From assembly GCA_004380135.1 (NCBI GenBank), contig QXCR01000162.1, forward strand, positions 43,822-107,821: a stretch of DNA of 64,000 nucleotides. Reading direction: 5' to 3'. The stretch's first letter is position 1. Every line of letters starts with the position of its first letter. Shown here in pieces: positions 1-12,495 of this stretch. This DNA is from Stemphylium vesicarium (lineage: Eukaryota; Ascomycota; Dothideomycetes; Pleosporales; Pleosporaceae). Below the pieces are notes generated by a model. It was given only the letters and a program-made list of their open reading frames with translations. It was not told the DNA's origin and made no database searches. A program made the translations under genes and the position numbers.

Positions 1-2487
1 GCTCCTAGCATATTTCCCTGTCCAAGACACATTAGTGTATTGCGCTGGCGGTTCTTGTCTCCTCACACACATACAAACATGTTTACGTCGTCTTTCCACG
101 AAGACAAACACGCCAGGGCCACTCCTTTTATGAAGATATTATCATGTTTAGTAGTTGTGCACACACGCTGTCGTTGGGGCTTCTGCATGCCATGGGCTGG
201 GTATGTGTAGGGGCATTGAGGGCGTTGCGATTCTCTCACCGGCTTGAAAGGGGTCATGGGCGTCGTGTACTAGATACTTTTGTACTGAGTAGTGGAAGAA
301 GACATTATAGGTACATAATGATAATGATGATTAGTTTAGACATGTCTATCTACCCGACTTGAGAATCCTGGCTTTAACGCCCCATAGCGCACTACTTAGC
401 ACCTCTAGACCAAAAGTCATTAACACGCATCCCACGTCATCTACACCTCACCCCCCTTTGCTCGCATCAAAACACAACCTCGCAACCACAATGTTACGCA
501 CAAGCTTCTGTCCTTCCTTCCCGCCAACCTCGTATCGATTTGCCGTTTTCTCTTTTCCCTTCTGTCCCCTTCCCCTTTCCCAGTCCCCATTATCGTTTCG
601 CATTGCATACCTCATCCCACCAAACAAACACCACCACTCATACTCTGCTGCTACTACTGATACCCACAACAATACTACCCCAATGCAAATTGCATACACC
701 GCCTCAGTGCTCGCAAACGCCCCAACCGCGTTTCAGACGCAACATCGGGTGGTGACTGCATCTAGACCCTTGCTTTGCCTGCTTATCCACCTTACATGCA
801 TTGTCCGCCTTGCCTATCTCACACAACTTGCCTGTATGTCTTGTATGCAGGGGCTAGAAGGCAACATATGCACACCCACCCAGCCACCTAGCCACCGCTC
901 TCACGCCCCCATCATCACCATCCCTGTACAGTGTCCAGTATCCCGTCCACCTCGGCGGATGAAAACTTCAAACCGCAAAGTTGCAAAGACTCAGGCTTGT
1001 TGACTGCAACGTTGCACGACACTAGCTCTAGCTCTAGAGAGAGAATGTGTATGGGTGGGTGTGACACGACGTACAAAAACCCGCCGGTCAGCAGACGTTG
1101 TACAGTACAGTACATGGAAAAGGATAAAACAGCAGAGGTAGGAAGCCCGGATAAGGGTGCTACTTTCCGGATCTCCGTCTTTTACTTCGGCTTTGTTACG
1201 AGATGAGAGGAGATGGGACAAGACTCAACCTAACTCAACTTGAGGTCAAACAGCGTTCGTCCCGTCAGTCTCAATGGCGCAACGAAACTTCACGCGAGAG
1301 GAGGGGGGGGGGGGGGGGTTGTGTATCCACATCCCCATGCTGATGCAGGTGCACCATATTCCAGCACATCATCATCATCACGCCCATCCTCATCCTCTTG
1401 TCTCGATAAGAAAACAGAAACTTATTCCCCCCAATACCCCACCCCTTGTGCGTATCCCAGTCTCCCAATGTCGGAAGACTAGTCCGCTCCCTAGTGCACG
1501 ATACCAGGCAGTCAAAACCCACCACATGAGACTTATCAACACCAGCAGCAGTGAAGGTCCAGTAGCCCATCATCGACAACGCCGCTGGCGTGATCCTTGG
1601 CATTGAGGAAGTGGGGACCTGTGGTGGTGCAAAGGATGACGGCTTGCGACGTCTGCATCTGCATCTGCATACCTGCGGATCGTGGTCCACCAATTAAACT
1701 ACCCCGGGGAGGGAGGAGGTGGTAGGATGTGGAGGGCTGGAGAAAACGGGCCGGTGAGGCTGTATTGATCTGATTCTTCCTTGCTCTCTGGGTGCGGGTG
1801 TGCGGTTCATGCTGGCGCGTTAGCGCGGTGGGTGGTGGGATTCCGTCCGCTTGATTCTGCCTTTTGCTTCTGCTTCTGAACAGGTGTTTCGGGGTTGAGG
1901 GTGAGGATAGGTGTGGTGCTTACGTGGTGTGGCTTTCTTGGTGCTGGATATGGATGGTGATATGATAGTCTGCGTGACATTTCATCATGGTAAGCACCTT
2001 AACGCGGAACTCAACTGGTATAGTGATTTGGGGTAGCTGTCTAGCTCTACCATCTTTCTCTCTCCCCCCTTTTTCTTCCTCAACGTGCACATAGATTCAC
2101 ATGTAACACGGCAGACACAAAATCCACTCCCTACATAAAAGACATGAATACATATAATCTACCTGCGCTACACTACACTACACCACCCTATCCCGCCATC
2201 AAGCCATGAATCCACACGCGGGGAAAAAGGAACAAAAAAATGATTGGACGCCCTCGCCCCGTTCCCCCCTAGAGAGTCGATAGATACCGCGGCTGCTGTT
2301 GTGCTACAGGATGATAACATTAGGTATAGCCAGCCCCATACTCACGCCCACTCCAAGAAAAAACGCCTATAAGATACAAATGATGCAGAGGTATCGGAGA
2401 AGAAGAAGAAGAAGGAACAAAAAAACGCCAAGCAGGACAAAGCTAAGTCGCAAAAGAGGAGAGGAGAGAAGGCAAGGGCAGCAAATT
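1..2487. other. intergenic region, no supportable gene
   Basis: No reading frame here has domain character, plausible splice partners or normal composition. The open frames are low-complexity (Pro/His/Ser-rich) and many begin at non-ATG codons. It contains pyrimidine-rich stretches, a G16 run at 1303-1318 and a short AGA-rich tract near 2398-2415. It is probably the 3' flank of the MUN/C2 gene plus the flank of a gene beyond the left edge. Confidence 0.6.
1303..1318 (+). repeat. G16 homopolymer
   Basis: Sixteen consecutive G residues lie in the gene-free left end. The run is prone to slippage and sequencing error, and has no evident function. Confidence 0.9.
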
Positions 2488-5400
2488 CTACCGACGCGAA
2501 GGCGCCATACCACCCCCCGTCATCCGCCCACCCCCCGCATTAAGACTCTGTCGAACAATCATCTCAGCAGCCTGTGCAGCAGCCAGCCGCTCCTATTCCG
2601 CACCATTAGTATTTCCCCCATTTCCAAAAAGTCAAGCGAGGATTAAAAAAAAACATACCTTCTGCCTACTCCGATCCTTCAAATACCGCTCAGCCTCAGG
2701 CCTCATCCTCAAAATCCGCAAAATCATATCATCATTAGGCTCCGCCTGCGCCTCCTTCCTCTTCTCCTCTTTCGCCTTCTTCATCGTACCCAAATTGCGT
2801 GAGAGCATAATAGTCTTATGCTTGCGCGTGGGCATGCCCACGAGGCCGGCGGCGCCGCCGAACTGGTGGCCCATAGACGGAGGCGCAGACTGGCGGTTCA
2901 GGCGTTGAGCCTGTTCCTGCTGGCGTCGGGCACTGGCCGCGGCCATGGATTCGGATGTGCGGATGAGATCTTCGGTTGCTTCAAAGTAGAAGAAGTTTAG
3001 GTTTTGGAGCTCGTGGTATTTGGGGGATTTGAGCACGTCCATGGGTACGCCTTCGACGTTGCCGTCTTCGTCGACGGCGTGGAAGAAGTCGAAGAGCATT
3101 TTGAGCCATTTGAAGACAATGTCGAGCTCTTGTTGGGTTAGCGGGCGTTGCGAGGAGAGTTTGTCGGAGAGGGGGGGGACGAGCAGGGATTCTATCGTTG
3201 CTAGGGCTTCTTTCCAGAGGCGGGTCATGACCATGATCATGGCTGCATCGGTCAATGTCTGCTTCATGATTGCGAAATTCTCGTCGAAATAGACGAAGAG
3301 AGGGCCAAGGGCCTGTGTGATATCCTGCTGAGTGGGGCCTTGTATGACTGACATGGGGCGCGCCGATCGGAAGTTTCCTAGGTAATTGGTCACTTTTGAG
3401 GCTACGCCCTTGTTAAGTAGAGCATCCAGTGACCGGCGAGAAAGCTTGTAGCCGATGAATGATGACAGCTGTTGTTGTTAGCGGAGGTTTTCTCACACGA
3501 GTTCTATGTCTTACCTTGTCAGTGATCTTTCGCGTCATGTCCCGCTCAGTCCTCTTAAGTGTTCGGAACGCCTTGCCAAAGTAGAATTGAATGTCGTCTC
3601 GCTCGCCTTCCATGCTCACACGCAGCAGCAGGCGGCCTTGAGTGTCCAAATCCAGCCAGTACTCACGAGGCATGTAGTCTCGGAAATGTGATGGATCGAG
3701 CTTAAGCGACGTTCGCCCCACGCAGTCATGGTCGCCCATTGCATCCCAGTCCCAGATTGTCGCAACGACGTTGAGTGGGCCGTTGGTGGTGATGTCAATA
3801 GTCTCGTCCCATCGAGGGCTCAGGTTGCGGTAGATGACTCGGGTCTTTGCCAGGCGCTTCTGGTACTCATCACCAAGCACTACATAGGGATCGCTAAGCC
3901 CGTTCATATCGCATGCCTTTAGGTCCTCGGCCTCGATGATCTTGATAGTAAAGACGAAGTTGTTGTTGCGCATACGCTGCGTTGGAGGTGGAGCGTGCTT
4001 CTGAATGACTTCAGCACAAGCGTCAACACCAATCTCGCGCTCGAGCTTGTCCAGTTGCTGCGTTGCATACTCAATATTGTTGAGTTTCACGAGAGACTGC
4101 GATTGTCAGCATGGAACCTGCCATTGTATTAGACAACTTACTTCTGGGTAGAACTGGAAGGGCTCAATCTTCTCCTTTTGACTGTAGAAATCTTTGACAG
4201 TCGACAGCCACTTTTCCTGTCTCGTTTGATGGGCAGCGGCTTCCTGCTCAGGTGTCAACCGATCCATTTCTCGGGCGAACTTTTGCTCTACGAGCTCGCA
4301 GTATCTCGCCAGGGCAGCGCCGATCGACTTGGAAAGGGCTGTCATGAATTTAGCGTAATGCACGTCGTTGTCCCAGTTCAGGGCTACAATCTGTTCGATA
4401 CTTTGATTGAATGACCGGAAAACATCGACGACTGAAATGCTATGCCGCTCATCGTCCAAAGGAATGGGGTTCTGCGACTCGATCTGAAACGCATCTGCTT
4501 TGAACGCATTGTCAACCCAGCCGATCAAATTCTGATCCGTCATCTGAATCCATCTCCATACAAAGTCTTGCAGCTGATCCTCGATGCTGAAGGCGAAACT
4601 CTTGTCTGGCAAAGCGTCGCTGTGTATACGGCGGATCTCAACGAGCTCCTTGTACAAATCAAATCCATCCTGCACTGGCACTTCTTCCCCTTTGCTTTGC
4701 GCGACGTCCATGATGCGGGCGACCAGATCCCGTGCGTCAGCAGCATATGCAGGGAACATCTTCTCAACCAGGCACATCATGGGACTGGCGCCCATGACTT
4801 CAGGGTTCTTGCGATAACGCTTCTGTATCCGCTCGCATAATTTGACCACAGCACGGCCAAGCTCAATGACATGGAAGAACTCCCACTCTTCTTTGGTGTC
4901 AGGTATATGCTTTGCAAGAAGCTCACGATACACATCACCAGCTTTCTGCCTGAGACCTTGGCGTAACTGCTCGGTAAAATTGTCCATGTCCTCTTCGGTG
5001 CCAGGAAATGTGGGGTCGTCATAGATGTGGTTTTCCAGGATGTACATGACTGGCCCAAGTGGAGGTGGCTTGGTTTCGTATACATGCATCATCAGCTCGT
5101 ACAGCTCGCGTAATAGACAGTCATGCAAGGAAGACAGAATCTGCTGGTTAAGCACGTAATCCTGGATGGTCCATTTCGTCCTATCAAACAACGATTCCAT
5201 CACTGGTATGTGGCTCATGCGGTTCGACTTCTTGTCTGCTGGCGGCGGCTCCTTGACGTACAGGAACGCTGCATCGAGGGTATCAAGGCTGACCTCTTGA
5301 TTGATGTACTTGTCTCGTACAACATCCATGAACAACACGAGACGCGAGAATTGGGGAATTCTCCAGCGAACGGCTATCTCATTCAAGAGCTCCGCGGATT

Positions 5401-6748
5401 GTTTTGATATCAACTTGACAGGGGGGTCATCGTTAGTTGCTTCGGTCGGTTCCAGCTCGGTATCCGCTAGGTCATATGTCAACGCTTCGTTCAGTATCGC
5501 ACGGTAAGTGGCACGCGGGTCGGAGGGTATGAAGGTATAGGACGAGTCGTCATCTGAGTCTTCGCTGATGTTGAGCCCGCTCATATCTACGGGTTGGTCA
5601 ATCACATACGAAGACCCGTTCTCGGAGGACATGGATCCTTGTCTGGAGGCGTCTGAGTAGCCTGGATCCAAAGATGCCTTGGGCTTGAACTGAGGCACAC
5701 TTCCACCTGGGGAGCTCTTGGCGAGTTCAGGGTTGGACTGGATAATGGCCAGGATCATCTGTGAGAGATCCGGCACTTCCTGATTTTTCCATGCTTCGTA
5801 TGCTTCCTCGGTATCAAAGTCGTCGACGTTCAGCGTCTTCTTGGTCATCAGGCTGAGATGCGCCTGGTAGGTCTTGAGGTCCTGCAGAGCAGCCTTCTCG
5901 GTCCATACTGACTTGTATCGGTTGATGTCGGCCTGCACGTCGGAATAGCCAATGGCAAAGATGCGCGAGACTACCAGGACAAGTGGCATGTCTTTGACTT
6001 CGTAGCTCCGTGGAACCTCGACTTCGACCGTTGTGCCCCCTTGACCGCCATTTCGCTGATTTTCGGCAGCCAGATCTTGGTCGTGGACCAACAGCTTCTT
6101 CTCCATGGTGGCTAGCCGATGAGCGAGCTCTGGTCGGTCCTTTTGCCAATCGTGGTCCTTGAGGCAGGAGCTGACGAGACGGAGGAAGAGGGCGACATGG
6201 CGGTCAACCATGAGCTTCCAGCTCTCGTCTCCTGGCGCCTTTCCCTTTTGCAGTTCTTTGGTGGCATTCGAGTAGAAGATCAACAGCAGATCCTCGACTC
6301 TCCTGTCCTTGTCCATGTTCTTCCTAAAGGACGGGTCCTTGAATGCATTCAGGAAGACGGCAAAGGTCCGCTTGACTGTGGCATCTTGGAACTCGGGCAT
6401 ACGCTCATTGCCCATCAGCACCTTTGTTATCCGCTTGTCGAGGGCCGCCATGAAGTCGCGGGGGAAGCGCGTGCTCTTGGAGTCCCGGATGAGGGAGAAG
6501 TCCTTCATCAGGTCGTTGATGGACGTCGACGAGCGCTGGACGTGCTTGGGGGCCGAGGGGACATGCTGGACTCGCTTCTGGCGGGGCTGGAGGAGGTATG
6601 CGAGGTATGCAGCGCGCAGAGCATACAGGTAGGCATCTTGGGCGGTAACGGGACGCTTTCCACGAACAGTGGCCGAACTGTTGCTCCGCAGGCGTTCACG
6701 TGTCTGCAGGCTGTTTATGCGGCGATTGCTCCCGCGAGCGCCGTCCAT
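2488..6748 (-). CDS. Munc13-like MUN/C2 domain protein (Ync13 family)
   Basis: A 1367-aa protein of the fungal UNC-13/Munc13-like family, expected at the cell cortex in vesicle tethering, exocytosis or endocytosis. Exons: 6748-4142, 4096-3515, 3468-2659, 2592-2488; all three introns have GT-AG ends and join in phase 0. The long first exon carries the helical MUN/MHD1 region. A C2 domain follows at about residues 905-1010 (NGLSDPYVVLGDE, SPRWDET, WDWDAMGDHDCVG, giving the aspartates of a calcium-binding C2). The MHD2-like helical part is at about 1090-1230. The tail is Arg/Lys- and Gln-rich. The frame stays open upstream to 7051, but only from a GTG codon; the first ATG is at 6748. Family identity is confident, exact cellular role is inferred. 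Confidence 0.9.
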
Positions 6749-7874
6749 GGTTGAGCGGGCGTAAGGGTTCAATGGCGTGTGAGAGAGGAGATGTGGCCGC
6801 GGTCGGGCGCATATCACGGGCGTGGTGGTGGTATGCGTGTTCCGGGGCTGCAGCTGCCCAGTGGGATGTTTTAGTGGGGTCGACCCTTCTCTTGTCTTGT
6901 TATTTGCCCTGCACCACGCTGACTTGTCCCTTTCACTGTACGACTTCTTTTTTTTTCTCCCTTGACGGAGGTTTGGAGTGATCGACACCGTCTTTGGGCG
7001 TCGGTCGCGTCGTGGGCGACGGGGTTGCTGGTGGCGCGGCGGAAGCTCCACCGCAGTGCGTCACACGCTGTTCGTGTGCAGGGAGCAGGGAGCCTCAGAT
7101 TCGCCGGCTAGGGCTCACGTCGACCTTGAAACAAAGCTTTAATTAACCGCGACTTTCTTGTTTTGTAGCGTCGTGTCTGACATGTCGGCCAAAGACGCTG
7201 TCGTTTCACCAGGTCAAACGTTGTCTTTTGCATCGAGCGCATTCTACTTGAGTGTTTTGAGCACATGGCCAGCCATGACCACGCGCTTCACCCTGAAGCA
7301 TATCGCTAGTAGTGTCTTTCTCCCCGGAACACGAGCTCACTTACTCGATTTCGCCCGACGTAGCACCATACGAGATGTTCACTTCACATGGTCGGCGTAC
7401 TCTGTGTTTGGCCGCCGTGCTGTAAAGGACATGTATCGAGTGTATTGAGCTCGGTACTCGTCGGCGCATTCACATGCATTTCAGGAGCCGCGAGCTTCAA
7501 TAGCTTTGCAACACCAACAACAGTCGCAAGGTTAATAGTACAACTGCGCGTTGACTCTTCTAGATCCGGTGTACTCAGTTCTGCCATTTGCTCTTTCCGC
7601 CCAAAGAGCATGTCACTCAGCCCTTGCGCTTACTTCCCTCCATAGTCTACGCATCAACATCGCAACTCCGCAGCACAACGGCGCAGCCACTGCGCTCGAC
7701 GTTCCGACAGCAAACGAAACTTTGTAGTCTTTAATAGAGACTATTACTGGACACGTCTGTCAAACAGATCACTACCTCCCATTAGTACGAGCAGACTTGC
7801 TTCTGCCGGAAACTCGTCTATTCAAACGAGCAGCCTCCACGCCAGCCCATATATTTGTACGCCCACGCGCCGTC
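6749..7874. other. divergent promoter region (MUN/C2 gene and bHLH gene)
   Basis: A 1.1-kb gap between two divergent starts. Short open frames at 7158-7448 and 7384-7645 overlap on opposite strands and show no domain signal. It probably holds both promoters and 5' leaders. Confidence 0.6.
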
Positions 7875-8264
7875 ATGCCCGAGTCCCAAAGCCCTACGAA
7901 CGCCGCCGACCGGCCCCGCCTCACCGAAGCCCAAAAGAAGGAGAACCACATCCGGTCCGAGCAGAAGCGACGCGAAGCAATTAGAGAAGGCTTCGACCGC
8001 CTGGCCTCCATCGTGCCCGGATTAGAAGGGCAAGGGCGGAGCGAAGCTGTTGTTCTGGGCGGCGCCATAAAGCTCATGCGCGAGAAGATAGTGGAGCGAC
8101 AGTCCATCATCGCCGACGCAAAGGCAAAGGGTCTCGACACAACCGGCTGGGAGCTTGATCAGGAAACCCAGGAGGCGTGCGCTAGGCAATTGGAGAGGAC
8201 GCTGGCCGAGGAACGTCAAGCAAGTAATGGAGATGAGAACGGGGTTGAAGTGAAGAAGGAGTAG
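7875..8264 (+). CDS. bHLH transcription factor, Ino4-like
   Basis: A 129-aa single-exon protein made almost entirely of one basic helix-loop-helix domain. The basic region (residues about 22-35) contains NHIRSEQKRRE with His25, Glu29 and Arg33. This H-E-R set is known in class B bHLH factors to read CACGTG-type E-boxes. Helix 1, a short loop (PGLEGQGRSEA) and helix 2 follow, then a charged tail ending in VEVKKE. Size and motif resemble yeast Ino4, which partners Ino2 in phospholipid gene control, but other small fungal bHLH proteins look similar. The frame extends upstream to 7797 only from a TTG; ATG 7875 gives a complete compact protein. Confidence 0.85.
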   Translation: MPESQSPTNAADRPRLTEAQKKENHIRSEQKRREAIREGFDRLASIVPGLEGQGRSEAVVLGGAIKLMREKIVERQSIIADAKAKGLDTTGWELDQETQEACARQLERTLAEERQASNGDENGVEVKKE

Positions 8265-8672
8265 ACGCGCAGATGTACTTCAGGGCGGTCTAGATGAGCG
8301 CGAAGGCCATGGACAACCACATGTTGCGCGCATGCATCAAGACATGCTTTACCACGGGTTTAGCACCTCCACCTGCATGTTGGAGTGACAACCCCAAGAA
8401 AATGAACCGCCCTCTTTCATCACTCTTCCCCATCATTCCAGTGACTTGCTCCTGCAATCGAACGGATTAAACCCACTTGCGCGAATCGTGTTCCCACATC
8501 TCTCGGCTGTGTACTGTGTATCTACCACCTCTACTGTACATTCACCAGCGCACGCACCACCACTCTTATCGATAAGCGCCAAAATTATCTTTCACATGCT
8601 TTCCTGCCCCGCGAATCCTTCCTTTGCCTGGGGTACACACTAACCTATTTTGAACATCTACGATATCCAACC
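8265..8672. other. intergenic, UTR/promoter
   Basis: A 408-nt pyrimidine-rich spacer between two co-oriented genes, with no coding signal. It presumably contains the bHLH 3' UTR and the methyltransferase promoter. Confidence 0.6.
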
Positions 8673-10025
8673 ATGGCGTTCAGTTTCGGCTTCTCGGGCG
8701 ACGACATAGAGGAGGATCCGAATGATGTGCAAGAGCAGAGTCTACAGCAGCAGCAAACGGGAAGCGAGGAGAGAGGCGAGAGTGATGGTGGAGTACCACC
8801 GCCGATTCCAGCAAAGACACATGATTTAGATGAATTGGTGGGTGAAACATTTCACATCTCTCAGACTTGAGACGATTCTTCTATTCCACGTCGTTTTATT
8901 CCTCACTATCATTTCTTTCCAGTCATTTTAATTCTTTCTTATAATTTCTTGCGTAATTTTCAACGACATGTTATTTATATCCCCAACAACCCCCCAACCT
9001 CAGAAAAACTAAAGCCCACCCAGCTCTCAACCCTCCCTTCAAAAATCTCCTTCTCAACCCTCCCCCTCACCTCCCCCGCCGGCCGTACCATATCCCTCCC
9101 GCGCCGCGCCCTCTTCGACGTGCGCCTCCAACTAATGGCCGAAGACGACTTCTCCGCCTCGACCACCAACAACGCGCTCTCCGGCCTCAGCGACACAGAC
9201 CTGCAGACCAACATCTACGAGGGCGGGTACAAGACGTGGGAGTGCAGCTTAGACCTCGCGCGCTACCTTTTGGACCGGGGGCCGCGGAAAGACCTCGACG
9301 ACATGGCGCGTGTGGGCCATGTGATTGAGATGGGATGTGGCAGTGCGTTGCCGACCTTGGTGCTGTGGATGTACGCGATAAGAGAGGGGCTGGGTGTTTA
9401 CTTTACGGTTACGGATTATAACGAAGCGGTGCTGCGGTGTGTTACGCTGCCGAATCTGCTGTTGGCGTGGTGTGCGTGTTTGGGGGTGGAGGAGAGTAGG
9501 GTGTTGTTTGGGGAGGAGGGGAACCCGCTTTTGGTGAACAGGGGAGATGAAGGGCCGGGTTCGAGTACACAGGGTGAGGGTATGGGTGTGGGTGCAGAAG
9601 AGGAAGAGAACGCAGATCTCTACATTACCCCCGCCCTCCTCACAGCCTTCAAAGCCTCCCTCGCCTCCACAGGGATAACCCTCACACTCATCTCTGGCTC
9701 CTGGTCGCCTACATCCGATCTCCTACCCCTCATCCCCTCAGCACCAGATCTAAACACTTTCATCCTCGGTTCAGAAACTATCTACAGCCCCGCGAGCCTC
9801 ACCGCATTCGCGGACGCCATTGTGGCGCTCATGGGGCGTGTGAAGATGGGAAAGACGCTCGTGGCGGCCAAGAGGGTGTATTTTGGTGTTGGGGGGAGTG
9901 TGGATGGGTTTCGCGTCGAGTGTAGTAAGAGGGGGTGTGTGGCGAGTGAGGTTGAGTTTGAGGGGTTGGGGGATGGGGGGGATGGGGGGGTTAGGCGGTG
10001 TTTGGTTGAGGTGCAGATGTTTTAG
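8673..10025 (+). CDS. HPM1: protein-histidine N-methyltransferase, Hpm1/METTL18-like
   Basis: A predicted 396-aa SAM-dependent methyltransferase related to yeast Hpm1 and METTL18, which methylate a histidine of ribosomal protein Rpl3. Exon 1 is 8673-8841, the intron 8842-9003 (162 nt, GTGAAA...CAG) and exon 2 9004-10025; only this junction joins DLDELV to EKLKPTQ in frame. Seen: LPRRALFDVRLQLMAEDD ahead of the core, motif I VIEMGCGSALPTLVL, the acidic loop VTDYNEAVLRC, and the family motif LGSETIYSP near the C-terminus. A Gly/Glu-rich insert (about residues 230-260) is low complexity. The donor is weak, so the N-terminal junction is less certain than the catalytic core. Confidence 0.85.
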
Positions 10026-10308
10026 GTGTGTGCGTCCTGGGGTGGGAATAAAGAAGGGATTGGGGGAAAGAAGTGTGTTCGTGGGACTGGGAAGGTGGGG
10101 GGTGGGATATGAGAAGGGGGAGAAGAGGTGCGGGGTATCTAGGCTTGTTTTTTTATTACTATCGATGTTGAAAGAAAAATGGGAAGAAGAATACTGTAGA
10201 AATGGTCCAAAATTCATCAATGGCCCTCATCCGATATCCGGTATGCATATCCCCGCACACACAACGTCCAAACCAAACCAAACCAACGACCGCTTCAAAC
10301 CAACCACA

Positions 10309-12081
10309 CTACCTCGCCCTGACCGTAACCGTCGGCGCAGGCAACTCTCTCCTCCCCTCCCCATCCTCATTCCCGCGCATAAGCCTCTTATACGTCTCGC
10401 CCTCAGCCCTCAACTGTTCCCCACGGCTAACCTGCAACCTCTCAACGCCCTTGCCAATCGTATCGATATGCACCTCAACCGGCACGCCACCTGTATACCC
10501 CAGCATCTCCGGCGCAGCAACGCCCTCGCGCAGGTTCTCAAGCCCAGCCTGGATCTCCTGGAGTTTAAGCAGCGTCTCGGAGACGTGAACGACGGCTTTC
10601 TGGCGGTAAGCGCTGATGTTGGAGAGAAGGGAAAGGCTCTTCTTGTTCGCTTTGACGTCACTCCTGTTCCCACCTAACTTTGTCCACAGCGAGGAAAGCA
10701 GTTCCTCTTGGGTACGCGTTATAGTCTGGTCGTCGTTTGTGGCAATGTCGAAGATTGTGGTTAGGCGTTCTTCGAGGTTGTTCAGTACGAGGAGCAGCGC
10801 TTGGGCTGTTTCGATTAGCCGGGTGATTTCGTCTTTGTTTTTGCTCACGTGGAGTACGTATTGGTCGAAGATGCGCTCTTGCAGCGTAGGCGGTGGCGCG
10901 ACGAAGGCGCGCGTGAGCTGGTTGAATACCTTGGCGACGGCGCCCGTAGACGCTTCTTGTGAGGAGATGCCCGAGAGCACGTTCATGGTCCAGGTGTTGG
11001 TTGCGATGACGCGGTCCATGGCTGCGCCTATCCGGCTGTTGTAGCGGGAGAGATCCAGGGATGCCTCGTTTGCGGTTTGGACAAAGTACTCGAATTCGTT
11101 TTCGAGTGCTTTACGACTGGGGAGACGGGAGTGTTTTACGAGGATACGCAGGTCGCGGATCGCGAGCTCGGAGTTCTTGATGGTGGCGGGTAGGGCTGAA
11201 TTGTCTTTTGATGCGTCGAGAATGTCTTCGAACTTGCCTTGGACGTTGATGAGTTCTTCGAAATCCGCTTGGTGGTCGGAGAAGGAGTTTGTTGTGGCAC
11301 AGGCGGCGATGAGGTAGGTGGAGCCTGGTAAGGCGCAAACGGGTCCCATAACGGCGTTTGAAATGGTGGAGCGAAGCATCCCGGATGCTAGCTGGATGCC
11401 AAAAACCAGGATACCAATGCCGAGGGCGACGCCTAAGAAGGGCTTGATGAAATGGCGGATGGCGTAGGAGAAGATGTCTAGGAAATGGGCGAATAGAGGT
11501 GCGCCAATGTTTTCCCAAAAGAGGCTGACATAGTGCCATGGACTCACTTCCTCCTTTGATGGTCGATGGTCGTCGGACGATGTTTGCGTAGGGCTGCGAG
11601 CACGACGTGAGTTTGACGCTCGGTTCTGCGTAGTGTTCTTTGTTCGATTGCGTGGCTGAGGTTTCGCGACTGGCGATCCGTCGTAACCACTTGAGCTTTC
11701 CATGGAAGGCATGATGAAGGATGGACCGGATGATTCTGTTCCGGGCGTCCTTTGGTTTCTCTTGAACGGCTTTGGAGTGGCAGTTTCGGAACCTAGTCTC
11801 TGGGACTGACTTGCTCTTACCCGACTTGCTGGCTTTCTGATGGGCGTCGTTTGAGATTGCGCAGTCGGCGTGGAGTGACTGAGTTGATTGCGCTTGGGCT
11901 TCGGAGTGACGATGGACTCTGTTTCTGGCTCTTGCAAGACTTCTTTGTCTGAGCCTTCTAGTTCCACCTCGCTAGCCTCGTCGGTTGCTGAATGAATGGA
12001 CCCTTCTTCGTCGGAAGCGTAGTCAGCGTCACCCCAACTACTTCCCAGGCTGCGATCAAGTCGTCTAGAACGTATGGTCAT
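10309..12081 (-). CDS. single-pass membrane protein with coiled coils, function unknown
   Basis: A 590-aa uninterrupted protein. The N-terminal 190 residues are disordered, Ser/Thr/Arg/Lys-rich and acidic in patches, with several basic stretches. One hydrophobic helix follows (about residues 213-235, FLGVALGIGILVFGIQLA), preceded by an amphipathic aromatic segment. The remaining 330 residues are helical, with heptad-like stretches. I do not recognise a catalytic domain. The arrangement (basic disordered N-terminus, one TM, long coiled-coil C-terminus) would suit a nuclear-envelope or ER membrane organiser, but this is conjecture. ATG 12081 is the first start. It diverges from the MST1-like gene across 414 nt. 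Confidence 0.8.
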   Translation of the reverse strand: MTIRSRRLDRSLGSSWGDADYASDEEGSIHSATDEASEVELEGSDKEVLQEPETESIVTPKPKRNQLSHSTPTAQSQTTPIRKPASRVRASQSQRLGSETATPKPFKRNQRTPGTESSGPSFIMPSMESSSGYDGSPVAKPQPRNRTKNTTQNRASNSRRARSPTQTSSDDHRPSKEEVSPWHYVSLFWENIGAPLFAHFLDIFSYAIRHFIKPFLGVALGIGILVFGIQLASGMLRSTISNAVMGPVCALPGSTYLIAACATTNSFSDHQADFEELINVQGKFEDILDASKDNSALPATIKNSELAIRDLRILVKHSRLPSRKALENEFEYFVQTANEASLDLSRYNSRIGAAMDRVIATNTWTMNVLSGISSQEASTGAVAKVFNQLTRAFVAPPPTLQERIFDQYVLHVSKNKDEITRLIETAQALLLVLNNLEERLTTIFDIATNDDQTITRTQEELLSSLWTKLGGNRSDVKANKKSLSLLSNISAYRQKAVVHVSETLLKLQEIQAGLENLREGVAAPEMLGYTGGVPVEVHIDTIGKGVERLQVSRGEQLRAEGETYKRLMRGNEDGEGRRELPAPTVTVRAR

Positions 12082-12495
12082 GTTCTGGAGGGAAGGTGAT
12101 GATGCAGGGCTATAGTAGGATTATGATGATCGGAATGTGGAGCAGGTTAGTTATGGGGAGTAGGCGACACAGGTTTCAGCGATGATCCAAGTTTCACTGG
12201 CTTGTGTAGTTGCAAGAGGCTGGGAGGAGCAGGTCGCCACCGCCAGACGTGTGACGTGGGGTGCGAGCCAATCAGGTTTCACGCGCAAGTTGAACGTCTC
12301 AGTAGGTCACGGAAAACACCAATACTTCTAACATCAGTGTATTATAGTAGAGGTGATGAGGGCGCATTAGTTCTAATGCTAGTCTACGCGGTGGGACATG
12401 GTGTTGATTTTCCGGCGCGTCGACGTCATGTTCAATACTCGGACAGCCCCCGCCAAGCCGACTAGCCTAGAAAGTGCGTCTTGAACTTCACGCGA
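12082..12495. other. divergent promoter region
   Basis: A 414-nt gap between the coiled-coil membrane protein (-) and the mitochondrial ThrRS (+). No coding signal or convincing named site was seen. Confidence 0.6.

Noticed and set aside
359..1003. 214-codon plus-strand frame in the left end
   Set aside because: Pro/His/Thr/Ser-biased, no domain, no splice partners, and not ATG-initiated at its stated start.
6749..7051. N-terminal extension of the MUN/C2 protein
   Set aside because: Opens only at a GTG and is Arg/Lys/Pro-rich noise; the first ATG is 6748.
9004..10025. Methyltransferase N-terminus starting at 8949
   Set aside because: No ATG there; the phase-1 junction from exon 1 at 8673 gives a continuous protein.
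9883..10677. 264-codon plus-strand frame
   Set aside because: Overlaps the end of the methyltransferase and antisense of the coiled-coil protein; low-complexity Gly/Arg/Val.
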